64,000 nucleotides of DNA from Tumebacillus algifaecis (lineage in GTDB: Bacteria > Bacillota > Bacilli > Tumebacillales > Tumebacillaceae): NCBI RefSeq assembly GCF_002243515.1, contig NZ_CP022657.1:1603001-1667000 (forward strand), in the 5' to 3' direction. The translations under genes were made by a program, and so were the position numbers. Below are positions 9,001 to 15,425 of this stretch, piece after piece (within the stretch, counting starts at the first letter, position 1; each line of letters opens with the position of its first letter). Below the pieces are notes generated by a model. The model did not search any database and was not told where the DNA came from. It saw nothing but the letters and a program-made list of their open reading frames with translations.

Positions 9001-11852
9001 CTGGCCCGCTGTTGCGTGTCAAACTGTTGCACATCGCAGCCGAAGACCATCTGCTAGTGATGACGATGCATCACATCATCACCGACGAATGGTCGATGGG
9101 AATCTTGATCGACGAAATGGTCACGTTCTACCGCGAGTATGCGGCCGGCAAATCCCCGTTCCCACTCGAATTGCCGATCCAGTATGCCGACTATGCCGCG
9201 TGGCAACGCGCTCACTTGCAAGGCGAAACGATGCAAAAAGAGTTGGGGTACTGGAAACAGCAGTTGGGTGGAGAGCGCTCCGTTTTGCAACTGCCGACCG
9301 ATTACCAGCGTCCGGCAGTGCTGAACGATCAGGGGGCGAGCTTCAACTTTATGCTGAGCCAACCGCTCACCCAAAAGCTGAACGTGCTGAGCAGACGATC
9401 AGGCGCGACGTTGTACATGACGCTGTTGGCGGCGTTCAACACATTGCTCCATCGCTACTCCGGTCAAGAAGATATTTTCGTCGGCTCCCCGATTTCGGTG
9501 CGGAGCAGAGAAGAAGTGGAAGGATTGATCGGCTTCTTCGTCAACACCTTGGTGTTGCGCACCGATCTGAGCGGCCAGCCGAGCTTCCGCACTTTGCTTG
9601 CCCGCGTTCGTCAAACGGCGTTTGACGCGTACGAACACCAAGAGGTGCCGTTTGAAAAGCTGGTCGAGGAACTGCAACCGGAGCGCAACATGAACTACTC
9701 GCCGCTGTTCCAAGTCATGTTCACGTTGCAAAATACGCCGCGTGGCACCTTGGATGCGCAAGGGCTGCTCTTGACGCCGGAACTGCTGGACAGCGGCACG
9801 GCCAAATATGAATTGAGCTTGACCGTGGTCGAGACGGAAGCGGGCTTGACCGCTGTGCTCGAATACAACACCGAGTTGTTCGCAGCAGATACTATCGAGC
9901 GGATGGCAGGCCACTTTATGACCTTGCTCGAAGACATCGTCGAGCGCCCAGATGCCTCGCTGTCCGACTTGCAGATGATCACAGCGGCAGAAGAGACGCA
10001 GCTACTTCGCGAATGGACCGAAATCCAAGCTGCGCCTGCCGAAGCGAAATGCTTCCATCAACTGTTCGAAGCGCAGGCCGCTCGCACGCCGAATGCGGAG
10101 GCGGTGGTCGCAGGCAATGAGCGATTGACCTATCGTGAACTGGATGAGCGCGCCAACCAATTGGCGCATTACCTGCAAAAGCAAGGAGTCGTACCGGAAT
10201 CGCTCGTCGCGCTGTGCGTGGAGCGGACTTCTTGGATGGTCGTCGCCGTGCTCGGCGTGTTGAAAGCTGGTGGTGCTTACGTGCCGATCGACCCGACCTA
10301 TCCGCCAGATCGGATCGCGACGATGCTTGGCGTCTGCAACCCGCCGCTTCTGCTGACCGACCAACAGACAGCGTGGCAGACCGACGCTCGCGTCTTGCAG
10401 ATCGACGATGTGCAAAGCGAGATGGCTGACGAACCGATCATGCCGCCGTCAAGCTCCGTGTTGCCGCACAACCTGGCCTATATCATCTTCACCTCGGGTA
10501 CGACTGGCGTACCAAAAGGTGTGATGATTCAACATGACACCTTGCAGACGGTCAGTGAAAGTTGGCTCCACAAGTTTGGCATGGAGGCATATCGCCCGCG
10601 CAATCTGCAAGTGGCGTCGATGTCCTTTGACGTCTTTGTCTGTGACATGATACTTTCGCTGCTCTCAGGCGGCGCTCTGGTGATCTGCTCCAATGAAACG
10701 CGGATGGATCTGGCGGGCATGTACCGCATGATCCAAGACGAGCAGATCGATCTGCTCAACGCTACGCCAGGCGTGGTCGTGCCGCTGATGGACTACATTT
10801 GGCAGAACCATCTACCGCTTGGCGAACTCAAACTGGTGCTGGTCGGCTCCGATGCTTTTGCATCATCCGACTACGTGACCTTGCTGGATCGTTTTGGCGA
10901 TCAAGTGCGCATTGCGAACTGCTATGGCATCACCGAGACGACGATCGACTCCAGCAATTTCGAAGTGAAAAAAGGGGAGTACGATCCGCGGTGGGCAGGC
11001 ATTGTGCCGATTGGCCGTCCGATCGCCAACACGCGGATGTACATTTTGGACAGCAAGATGAACCCGCAGCCGATCGGCATCACAGGTGAGTTGTACATCG
11101 GCGGCACGGGCGTTGGACGCGGCTACTACAATCGTCCAGATGCGACGGAAGAACGCTTCCTGCCGAATCCGTTCGTGCCGGGAGAACGCCTCTATCGAAC
11201 GGGCGACCTTGCGCGCTGGCTGCCCGACCGCATCGTGCAATATCTCGGCCGCATCGACCATCAAGTCAAACTGCGCGGCTACCGCATCGAGCTGAGTGAA
11301 ATCGAAGCGGTCTGCAACGAGCATCCGCTGGTGGCTCAATCGGTGGTACAAGTCTTTGAGAACGAACTGGCCGCATATTATACGGGTGATGAAGTGTCGG
11401 TAGCCGAACTGCGCGCTTTCCTCAAAGAGCGCTTGCCCGCCTTCATGGTGCCAGGGTATTTCATGCATCTCGACCAACTGCCGCTCTCTGTGAACGGCAA
11501 GATCGAGCGCAAAGCTTTGCCGATACCGGAGCGGGGCGATCGAGAAGTGGAATACGTGGCACCGCGCACTCCGACCGAAGAGCGCATCGCGGCGATCTGG
11601 TCAGAGCTGTTACAGCTGGAGCAAATTTCGGTCCACGACAACTTCTTCCACATCGGGGGTCATTCGTTGCTCGCCACCCAGCTCGTCTCTGCGTTGCAAA
11701 GTCAGTTGCTTGTCAATCTGAACCTGCGCGACCTGTTTGACAAAACGACGATCGCAGAACTTGCGCTTCTGGTCGATACAGCAGACAAGATCGAGGTCGA
11801 AGAAACGGTGATCAAACGCCGTGAACGGGTCTCCACTCCGAAAAAGAAATAA
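1..11852 (+). CDS. Hybrid NRPS/PKS megasynthase, 5' end outside window
   Basis: Reading is open from base 3 (GFRIELGEIE, the A10 end of an adenylation domain), so the protein starts upstream; 3,949 residues are visible. Order by nt: A (tail)-T (Ser codon 399); KS 591-1875 (Cys codon 1104, then HGTATPLGDP and NIGHLDAG) - AT about 2158-3100 (GYSLGEY Ser codon 2520, HAFH typical of malonyl-CoA) - T (Ser 3510); C (HHIIADGWS near 4093) - A about 5100-6580 - T (Ser 6711); C (HHIITDAWS near 7290) - T (Ser 8430) with no A; C (HHIITDEWS near 9069) - A about 10040-11530 - T (Ser 11664). No KR, DH, E, MT or TE domain is seen, so the malonate unit should stay beta-keto. The specificity residues of the first full A domain read D-I-L-Q-L-G-M-V-W, close to known glycine codes. 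The last A domain reads about D-V-C-N-L-G-C-I-D, for which I have no confident substrate. The protein ends in a basic tail (KRRERVSTPKKK) right before a terminator. Product unknown. Confidence 0.95.
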   Translation, partial: GFRIELGEIEALLAMHDSVREAVVLPKGDALAAFVVGEETVTAQALRHFLQDQLPGYMVPNTFTFLPELPITPNGKADRKALLELGQSSKAQQQEYVQPQSELERGIAAIWQEVLGVERVGLYDNFFDLGGHSLLIMQVHRQLQAQYDVDITVVQMFQYPTVSLLADYLSQQNKADEVDAPTRADLRKATRSVGRNDIAVIGIAGRFPGANDVAEFWENLRDGVESITHFTDEELLAEGHDPQMLQAPNFVKAAGVLDDVELFDADFFGINPREAEIMDPQHRIFLETAWQALEMAGYDSEAYEGAISVYAGTGISQYLLFNLMSNRELLATMGQLPVLIGNGTDHLAARVAYKLNLKGASMGVSTACSTALVSIHLASQSLLNGESDMALAGGISVGVPQKNGYFHVEGGITSPDGHCRSFDANAQGTVPSSGVGVVVLKRLDDALRDGDHIMAVVKGTAVNNDGSQKVGYTAPSVEGQAAVIAEALAMADVHPETVSYIEAHGTATPLGDPIEMTALMQAYQKQTTATNYCAVGSVKSNIGHLDAGAGAAGFIKTVLSLYNEQLPPSLHFEAPNPKIDWERSPFFVNAELRDWSRGDEPRRAGVSSFGLGGNNAHAVLEEAPLQVSDPSGRAAHLLVLSAKTESALEAATANLKGYLQQHPEHDFADIIYTLQAGRRAFEHRRAIVVSNREDAVEALDTLHPRRLLGGFRHPMAPARPVAFLFAGTGDHYVNMSSELYRTESTFKHWVDTCCELLEPHLGADLRDILFAAASATEEVGSAAQAFDLRKMLRRDSETNPQADKLNRTEYAHPALFVIEYALTQLLLEWGIRPQSLIGYSLGEYVAACVAGVFSLEDALALVAKRAQLIQGLPGGSMLAIPLAPADIAPLLDARLSLAVINTPNHCVVSGTTEAIAELEANLLAQNIACLRVQSSHAFHSHMLEPIAEQFTELVQSFNLQAPHTPFVSNVTGTWISAEEATDPSYWARHMCQTVRFADGLGELCADPNLLLLEVGPGQTLTSFALQQQADRIVLPTLRPSYEKRNDAQFLFSTAGQLWLAGVALDWQGLYRHERRLRVPLPTYPFERKRYWIDAKQQAVGAPSALQPELPAESSNDVTNSQAQHARPQLATAFVEATNDYERAIIMIYQHLLGIEGVGIHDSFFQLGGNSLLGTQLVSRLRSEFGVDLPLGTLFESETAAELAVAVQEKGGVVQSGAVRTELQIPRRPDGPISLTFAQERIWVMEQLDPGSAAYNIPYAVEMKGQLDLAALNRSINEVIARHETLRTTFKTVGGKPIVEFSTDLKISLEVHDLRQRDASERSVEANAIAFDLARQPFDLQHGPLLRATAIRTADEEHTFVLIIHHIIADGWSLGVMIREIAALYAGFTAGQPASLAELPIQYSDFAHWQKLPEQQAALDEHLTYWKEQLSGSIEPLALPTDRQRPVNQTFIGATLPFWIPKRLTTALQELSAQEGSTLFMTLLAAYKALLARYTGQTDILIGSPIANRNRPEVEALIGVFINTLVLRSQVTAENSFRDLLQSVRQTTLDALSHGELPFEKLVEELQPERNTAYSPLFQAMFNMLNAKLSLSMPGLSLESKELNAGTAKFDITLTVRETEVGLYGEWEYNTDLFDSVTIERMIGHFQTLLAGIVEYPEQPLYALPLLSEQERQTMLHDWNVQDIETEAQPDPANHESCIHQLFEAQVERTPDAIALVFEEREFTFRELNNRANHVAVRLRTLGVGPDDLVGIYLERTPEMMVALLAAHKAGAGYLPLDPSYPQDRLAFMLEDAQPKVILTQPSFAEQMPPHVAQVLLVTGAEPDTPLANLPHTVKPEHLAYIIYTSGSTGKPKGVMVEHRNAIAFFLGMDRSIGCGADDAMLAVTSIGFDISVLELFWTLTRGTKVVLLSEQEVIEAGVSFDEFSLRNQLVRHNATMLQCTPSLMGMIIATPEGLAALDGLQKILLGGEAMPLALARQLKQHTNARLFNMYGPTEATVWATTYEVTDPDAISTIPLGRPITGYTLYVLDAHLQPVPIGVGGELHIGGAGVTRGYLGRPDLTAERFIPNPFGAGVLYKTGDLTSYLADGTVKFLGRLDHQVKVRGYRIELGEIETRLAEHDSVREAVVIARDNTLVAYVVGEGEVAPDAGALRDFLREQLPDYMVPAVIVHLQAMPLTPNGKVDRKALPAPEGIGLAAQQSYVAPSTPLEFALTTIWSEILRTEKVGVQDDFFARGGHSLLATQVVSRVVTDLGLPMTLRDVFNQPTIRGMARLLQNQSGENTADLMPVLPGSREREREASYSQKRLWFLEQLEPDNAAHNVPEIMRIRGDLDLVAVEKSLNELFRRHDSLRTNFVGRDGQAVQIITPAEAFHYHVEVIDLSDLPDAEREAEAARIAEEVTNTPFDLSQDLLLKLKLLKISETEYVATPVFHHIITDAWSMGVFFQELQRHYEAFSNGETLSLPEPVLQYSDYAVWHREWLEGEDIAAQMAFWQEQLAGELPVLQLPTDRPRQKERSREGNRVSLHVSMGLTEKLHALCKQEGTTMYMTMLAAYKTLLHLYSGQTDILVGTPIANRQKKELEELIGFFVNTLVMRTEITSELSFHELLQRVKQMALDAYANQDVPFEKLVEKLAPKRSLSHTPIFQTMFTLQNPNRGGKQSLQMPGMTAEAAGMHLTRLGVQKKSAQFDLQLLMADGEDGLRAEFEYSSDLFDEATIIRMVEHFELLLEKIVESPHAKLAHLHPFTGNEADRLFAKRQIDLPEAELRPITARPAFLAPRTPLEADLAEIFKTVFGFERIGVHDDFFELGGHSLLATRAIARINQQFAVRLPLRALFEATTIAELAEMIEAGGAEGLEPEKAPITAQSRTARQPKRVLLAAEGQTNEQAPIARVSRDEPLPLSFAQERLWFLDQLQPDTASYNIPAALRLRGPLDEHALVQSFQALVTRQESLRTTFQSVEGQPKQIIAAALDFDLPIIAVQNVEQARELAHQEATAPFDLLTGPLLRVKLLHIAAEDHLLVMTMHHIITDEWSMGILIDEMVTFYREYAAGKSPFPLELPIQYADYAAWQRAHLQGETMQKELGYWKQQLGGERSVLQLPTDYQRPAVLNDQGASFNFMLSQPLTQKLNVLSRRSGATLYMTLLAAFNTLLHRYSGQEDIFVGSPISVRSREEVEGLIGFFVNTLVLRTDLSGQPSFRTLLARVRQTAFDAYEHQEVPFEKLVEELQPERNMNYSPLFQVMFTLQNTPRGTLDAQGLLLTPELLDSGTAKYELSLTVVETEAGLTAVLEYNTELFAADTIERMAGHFMTLLEDIVERPDASLSDLQMITAAEETQLLREWTEIQAAPAEAKCFHQLFEAQAARTPNAEAVVAGNERLTYRELDERANQLAHYLQKQGVVPESLVALCVERTSWMVVAVLGVLKAGGAYVPIDPTYPPDRIATMLGVCNPPLLLTDQQTAWQTDARVLQIDDVQSEMADEPIMPPSSSVLPHNLAYIIFTSGTTGVPKGVMIQHDTLQTVSESWLHKFGMEAYRPRNLQVASMSFDVFVCDMILSLLSGGALVICSNETRMDLAGMYRMIQDEQIDLLNATPGVVVPLMDYIWQNHLPLGELKLVLVGSDAFASSDYVTLLDRFGDQVRIANCYGITETTIDSSNFEVKKGEYDPRWAGIVPIGRPIANTRMYILDSKMNPQPIGITGELYIGGTGVGRGYYNRPDATEERFLPNPFVPGERLYRTGDLARWLPDRIVQYLGRIDHQVKLRGYRIELSEIEAVCNEHPLVAQSVVQVFENELAAYYTGDEVSVAELRAFLKERLPAFMVPGYFMHLDQLPLSVNGKIERKALPIPERGDREVEYVAPRTPTEERIAAIWSELLQLEQISVHDNFFHIGGHSLLATQLVSALQSQLLVNLNLRDLFDKTTIAELALLVDTADKIEVEETVIKRRERVSTPKKK

Positions 11853-11867
11853 ATTTGCGACAAATTA

Positions 11868-11900
11868 GAAAACCCAGTATATCCTACTGGGTTTTCTTGT
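11868..11900 (+). terminator. Terminator of the NRPS operon
   Basis: Perfect 12-bp stem GAAAACCCAGTA / TACTGGGTTTTC with loop TATCC, starting 16 bases after the NRPS stop and followed by a T-rich stretch. It marks the megasynthase as the last gene of its operon. Confidence 0.9.
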
Positions 11901-11933
11901 TCTAAAATAGAGCTATCGAAAGGGGGAACCGCA

Positions 11934-13154
11934 ATGACAACCAACAGTTTTATGACTCATCTAGAATGCTCAAAATGCGGCGTCATCCACGATGCGGATC
12001 ACCTGCAGCAACTATGCAAAGAATGTGCAGCTCCGCTGCTGGTCCGCTATGATCTGCAAGCGGCAGCATCCAACTTGAAAAAAGAAGACTTGCTACGCCG
12101 CCCGGCCAACCTCTGGCGCTACAAAGAGCTGCTCCCGGTGCGCGATGAGCAGAACATCGTTTCGTTTGGTGAAGGCATGACACCGATCTTCACGGCGCCG
12201 CGCGCAGGTGAGAAAGCGGGCGTGCCGCATTTGTATATCAAAGACGAGGGCATTCTGCCGACCGGCACGTTCAAAGCGCGCGGTGCGGCGGTTGGCGTTT
12301 CCAAAGCCAAAGAGCTCGGCGTGCAGGCGCTCGCGATGCCGACCAACGGCAACGCTGGCGGTGCTTGGGCTCTGTATTCGGCCCGCGCGGGCATCGAAGC
12401 ATACATCGTGATGCCCCAAGACGCACCGACGATCACCCGCAACGAAACGGCGATCTCCGGGGCGCACCTCTATCTCGTCAATGGCGTCATTTCTGACGCT
12501 GGAAAAATTGTCGGCAAAGCGGTCCCCGAGCGCGGTTGGTTTGACGCTTCGACACTCAAGGAGCCGTACCGCATCGAAGGTAAAAAGACGATGGGCTATG
12601 AGATCGCTGAGCAGTTCGACTGGGAAGTCCCAGACGTGATTTTATACCCGACTGGCGGTGGCGTCGGCCTGATCGCCATTTACAAAGCGCTAAAAGAATT
12701 GCAAGCGATGGGCTGGATTGGCGAGAAGATGCCGCGTCTCGTCTCTGTACAAGCCAGCGGTTGCGCACCGATCGTCAAAGCGTGGCAAGAGGGCAAGCAG
12801 GAATCGGAATTCTGGAAAGACTCAGCGACTGTCGCTTTTGGCGTCAATGTGCCCAAAGCGCTCGGTGACTTCCTCGTCCTCGAAGCGGTTTACAACACGG
12901 ACGGCTGTGCGATCGCGATCGACGATGCTGACACGTTGCGCGCACAGCAGATCTTAGCTGAGCTGGACGGCGCGTTCATCTGTCCTGAAGGCGCTGCGCT
13001 CTATGCGGCGGTCGAACAGTTGAAAGCGCAAGGCTGGCTGAGCGGGGAAGAAAAAGTGCTCCTGCTCAACACCGGAGCGGGGCTCAAATATCCCAACACC
13101 GTGCAGGTCAACCCGCCGCTGCTTCAACCGGGCGATGAGTTGCCGCACAACTAG
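11934..13154 (+). CDS. thrC: Threonine synthase
   Basis: PLP enzyme making L-threonine from O-phosphohomoserine in the cytosol; 406 aa. An N-terminal zinc ribbon (CSKC near residue 10, CKEC near 26) precedes the fold-type II core. The PLP lysine sits in PTGTFKARG near residue 113 and the glycine-rich phosphate loop is TGGGVG. This zinc-ribbon-plus-core layout is common in threonine synthases of the Thermus/archaeal type. The start follows a GAAAGGGGG ribosome site at 11918. It stands alone, with no hom or thrB beside it, between the NRPS terminator and a long tandem repeat that starts inside its last codons. A related PLP lyase cannot be fully excluded. Confidence 0.88.
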   Translation: MTTNSFMTHLECSKCGVIHDADHLQQLCKECAAPLLVRYDLQAAASNLKKEDLLRRPANLWRYKELLPVRDEQNIVSFGEGMTPIFTAPRAGEKAGVPHLYIKDEGILPTGTFKARGAAVGVSKAKELGVQALAMPTNGNAGGAWALYSARAGIEAYIVMPQDAPTITRNETAISGAHLYLVNGVISDAGKIVGKAVPERGWFDASTLKEPYRIEGKKTMGYEIAEQFDWEVPDVILYPTGGGVGLIAIYKALKELQAMGWIGEKMPRLVSVQASGCAPIVKAWQEGKQESEFWKDSATVAFGVNVPKALGDFLVLEAVYNTDGCAIAIDDADTLRAQQILAELDGAFICPEGAALYAAVEQLKAQGWLSGEEKVLLLNTGAGLKYPNTVQVNPPLLQPGDELPHN

Positions 13155-13431
13155 CAAGCATGACTAGCAAGCACAACTAGCAAGCACAACTAGCAAGCAC
13201 AACTGGCAAGCACAACTAGCAAGCACAACTAGCAAGCACAACTAGCAAGCACAACTAGCAAGCACAACTAGCAAGCACAACTAGCAAGCATGACTAGCAA
13301 GCATGACTAGCAAGCATGACTAGCAAGCATGACTAGCAAGCATGACTAGCAAGCATGACTAGCAAGCATGACTAGCAAGCATGACTAGCAAGCATGACTA
13401 GCAAGCATGACTAGCAAGCATGACTAGCAAG
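13148..13431 (+). repeat. 13-bp tandem repeat, 21 full units plus a partial one
   Basis: Head-to-tail 13-mers of the form YRACTAGCAAGCA. The order is one CAACTAGCAAGCA unit, one TGACTAGCAAGCA unit, nine CA-type units (the third unit after the start of that run, at 13200, carries CTGG for CTAG), then ten TG-type units and an 11-base partial unit at 13421-13431. Homogeneous blocks of each variant point to recent expansion by slippage or unequal exchange. The array begins in the thrC stop region and its last unit is the foot of the terminator stem at 13424. There are no spacers, so it is not a CRISPR array. Confidence 0.97.
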
Positions 13432-13483
13432 AGATAAAAAGCCTGCCGCTATCATCAGCGGCAGGCTTTTTATCTCTTGCTAG
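13424..13483. terminator. 27-bp perfect hairpin, convergent terminator
   Basis: Left arm 13424-13450, loop ATCATC, right arm 13457-13483, with no mismatch. The arms contain A5 and T5 tracts flanking the GC core GCCTGCCGCT, so it can end transcripts from both thrC (+) and the YjfB-like gene (-). The outer 7 bases of the left arm, CTAGCAA, are the core of the 13-bp repeat. The stop codon of the minus-strand gene (13480-13482) lies in the right arm. Confidence 0.92.
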
Positions 13484-13641
13484 ATTCGAATGTCGATCAT
13501 TTGCCCGCGGGTCGGGTCGAGTGAAGCCAATTGATTGACGATCTGCAACTGCGCTGGGGCGCCCGCTTGCGACAGACCCATCGACATCGCTTGCTTCAAA
13601 GCCCACAGGTTGACCGCCTGTGCCACGCTGGAAACTTCCAT
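13480..13641 (-). CDS. YjfB-like small protein (putative motility family)
   Basis: 53-residue ORF starting MEVSSVAQAVNLWALK and ending RGQMIDIRI. A good ribosome site, GGAGGTG, sits 7 bases before the ATG at 13641. The N-terminal short helix, Met/Gln/Ala-rich middle and closing P/G...IDI pattern resemble the small YjfB family named putative motility protein in Bacillus; its function is unknown. The gene converges on thrC and its stop codon lies in the shared terminator stem. The family call is from memory of the pattern; the ORF itself is well supported by its ribosome site. Confidence 0.6.
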   Translation of the reverse strand: MEVSSVAQAVNLWALKQAMSMGLSQAGAPAQLQIVNQLASLDPTRGQMIDIRI

Positions 13642-13773
13642 TGCAAACACCTCCATCACTTCCAGTATACCCCATTCTATCTCTACGCTCTAGCAGACTT
13701 TGCTAGGCAGGAAGTAGTTGGACGAGCGCAGAACAAAAGAAGTAAGAAGGGCAGAACGAGAGGAGTGACTTAC

Positions 13774-14589
13774 ATGCTGACAGCACTTGCACCGGACTTG
13801 CAACGCCTGATCGAAGCGGGGCGCGGCACGTATGGCGTGTCGATCTATCATCTCGAATCGCAAAGCGAATTTTCCTATCAGCAGGACGAATCGTTTTACG
13901 CGGCGAGCATCATCAAGGTGCCGATCATGGCAGCTGTGTTCGATCAAGCGAGCAAAGGCAATTTGAGTTTTTCAGAAAAAATCACTTTGCGTGCAGAAGA
14001 TAAGGTGACCGGATCGGGACTTTTACAAAATCTCAGCCCCGGTTTGGAGTTGTCGATCTACGACTACACCGTGCTGATGATTATCGACAGCGACAATACG
14101 GCGACCAACATTCTGATCGACCGCATCGGAACGCAGGCCATCCAAGCAGCGATGCAGGAATGGGGTCTTGAGGGCAGCGGTTTTTATAACAAAATATCGG
14201 TGATCCCAGCGAAGATCGAGAACTTCAACCAAATCACACCGCGCGACATGACACACCTGTTAAAACAAATCGCAGACGGCAAAGTGGTGTCCTGGCGCGC
14301 CTGCGCCGAGATGGTTCAGATCATGAAACAGCAAAAATACAACGAAGGGCTGCCCAGTCTGCTCCCGAAACAGGATGGCCCGGTAGGTGTTTTGCCATTG
14401 TGGGAATGTGCCCACAAGACCGGATGGATCAATGGCACCGATCACGACATGGGGCTGCTTTATTTCCCGCGCAATACGTTCGCCGTCTCCGTGTTTGGCA
14501 AAAACATCACCGACCGCAAAGACGCACACAGCTTGATGGGACAGATCGGCCAGCTTCTTTACGAGCGGAGCGCACTGAGCCAGGCTTGA
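13774..14589 (+). CDS. Class A beta-lactamase-like serine hydrolase
   Basis: 271 aa. The SxxK motif is ASIIK (Ser about 45, Lys 48), SDN lies in IDSDNTATN near 106, and the KTG triad is in CAHKTGW near 215. These are the three hallmark motifs of class A beta-lactamase/DD-peptidase folds. There is no signal peptide or lipobox, so as read it is cytoplasmic, unusual for a true beta-lactamase. The deacylation Glu of the omega loop (ExxLN) is not clear: the region reads IENFNQITPRD. It may be an esterase or peptidase of this fold and need not confer resistance. ATG chosen at 13774 after GAGAGGAGTGAC; longer in-frame starts lack a ribosome site. Confidence 0.8.
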   Translation: MLTALAPDLQRLIEAGRGTYGVSIYHLESQSEFSYQQDESFYAASIIKVPIMAAVFDQASKGNLSFSEKITLRAEDKVTGSGLLQNLSPGLELSIYDYTVLMIIDSDNTATNILIDRIGTQAIQAAMQEWGLEGSGFYNKISVIPAKIENFNQITPRDMTHLLKQIADGKVVSWRACAEMVQIMKQQKYNEGLPSLLPKQDGPVGVLPLWECAHKTGWINGTDHDMGLLYFPRNTFAVSVFGKNITDRKDAHSLMGQIGQLLYERSALSQA

Positions 14590-14756
14590 TCGCTATACTT
14601 TCCGAGGAGCCGCAAATTGCGATAGCTCGTCCTCAGCGTCATGGGTCGGCGTGTAAGTCGTGTAAGACCATTCGTCAGGAGCACGACTAGCAAGTTCTGA
14701 TTATAGGAACAGCAGATTTCGAAGCGGGATCGACCGATTCCTTCAACAAATGCAAA

Positions 14757-14797
14757 CGAGAGCGTCATGGACCGACAAGCGGTCAGGCGCTCTTTTC
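14757..14797 (+). terminator. Probable terminator of the beta-lactamase-like gene
   Basis: GAGAGCG pairs with CGCTCTT around an inner GACCG / CGGTC stem, then TTTTCATTTT. It lies about 170 bases past the stop at 14589; nothing gene-like is seen in between. Confidence 0.6.
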
Positions 14798-14921
14798 ATT
14801 TTGAGGTGTTTACAGAAAGCGAGACGTCGGCAGTGCTTGTCATCGCGGAGTGCATCAAGTTCGCTCCTGTACAGGAATTGGTGGGCGAGACTCTGACTGC
14901 ATTTCATTTCGCTTTCTTCGC

Positions 14922-15029
14922 TTGACAGTCTTGACAGTCTTGACAGTCTTGACAGTCTTGACAGTCTTGACAGTCTTGACAGTCTTGACAGTCTTGACAG
15001 TCTTGACAGTCTTGACAGTCTTGACAGTC
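14922..15029 (+). repeat. 9-bp tandem repeat TTGACAGTC x 12
   Basis: Twelve perfect copies of TTGACAGTC with no sequence variation, flanked by unrelated DNA (CTTTCTTCGC before, CGTCAAGAGAG after). Each unit contains TTGACA, the consensus -35 hexamer, but no -10 element is spaced from any copy. Because 9 is a multiple of 3, it keeps long reading frames open on both strands (Leu-Thr-Val and Leu-Ser-Arg repeats); these are not credible genes. Confidence 0.97.
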
Positions 15030-15248
15030 CGTCAAGAGAGTGACCGTGCCGGAGTGATCGCGACGCTCCACCCAATTTTCGGAGCCAGTTCATTCTCGCT
15101 TTGCAGGATGGGTGCTTCCTTATGATTAATGATTGCATGTGCGCTTTGGGACTCAGACCATCCCGGCGGTTACTCAATTAAACGTCCAGACATGAAACTT
15201 TGTACGATTCAATGTTGCTTGTGAAGTTATTTAAGTCTAGTGATTTGA

Positions 15249-15277
15249 TTGAAATCTGACAATTTGTATGCTAGACT
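15249..15277 (+). promoter_or_regulatory. SigA-type promoter of the riboswitch transcript
   Basis: TTGAAA, 17-bp spacer, TAGACT. Predicted start about 15284, just upstream of the riboswitch aptamer. Confidence 0.6.
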
Positions 15278-15293
15278 TTCTTTGTTGAGAATT

Positions 15294-15416
15294 GGCCGAA
15301 TCTGATATGTTTCAGTACGGGGGAGATTTTTGCTTTTTGGGGTGAACCGCCTTAGGGCGGAGGGTTGCTCTCGACCCGAACCCGTCAACTAACCTCGGAG
15401 GCCCTACGGGAGGTTA
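15294..15416 (+). ncRNA. Cyclic di-AMP riboswitch (ydaO/yuaA class)
   Basis: The leader holds the conserved blocks of this class in order: GCCGAATCTG (15295), GGGGGAGATTTTTGC, GGGGTGAACCGCC, and the hallmark CCCGTCAACTAACCTCGG (15381-15398) followed by AGGC. It stands directly before an NlpC/P60 hydrolase, the gene type this riboswitch usually controls, normally OFF at high c-di-AMP. No intrinsic terminator fits before the ATG. AACCTC (15391-15396) in the conserved core is the exact complement of GAGGTT (15410-15415), which overlaps the ribosome site, so control of translation initiation is plausible. Confidence 0.9.
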
Positions 15417-15425
15417 CATATTCTT

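Noticed and set aside
13148-13431. CRISPR array
   Set aside because: Units are contiguous 13-mers without spacers and no cas gene is present.
14922-15029. Array of functional promoters
   Set aside because: Each unit has TTGACA but no -10 element follows at 16-18 bp; the riboswitch promoter at 15249 explains transcription.
14743-15177. ORFs on both strands crossing the 9-bp repeat (Leu-Thr-Val or Leu-Ser-Arg repeats)
   Set aside because: Frames stay open only because the unit is 9 bases long; no ribosome site and no conserved flanking sequence.
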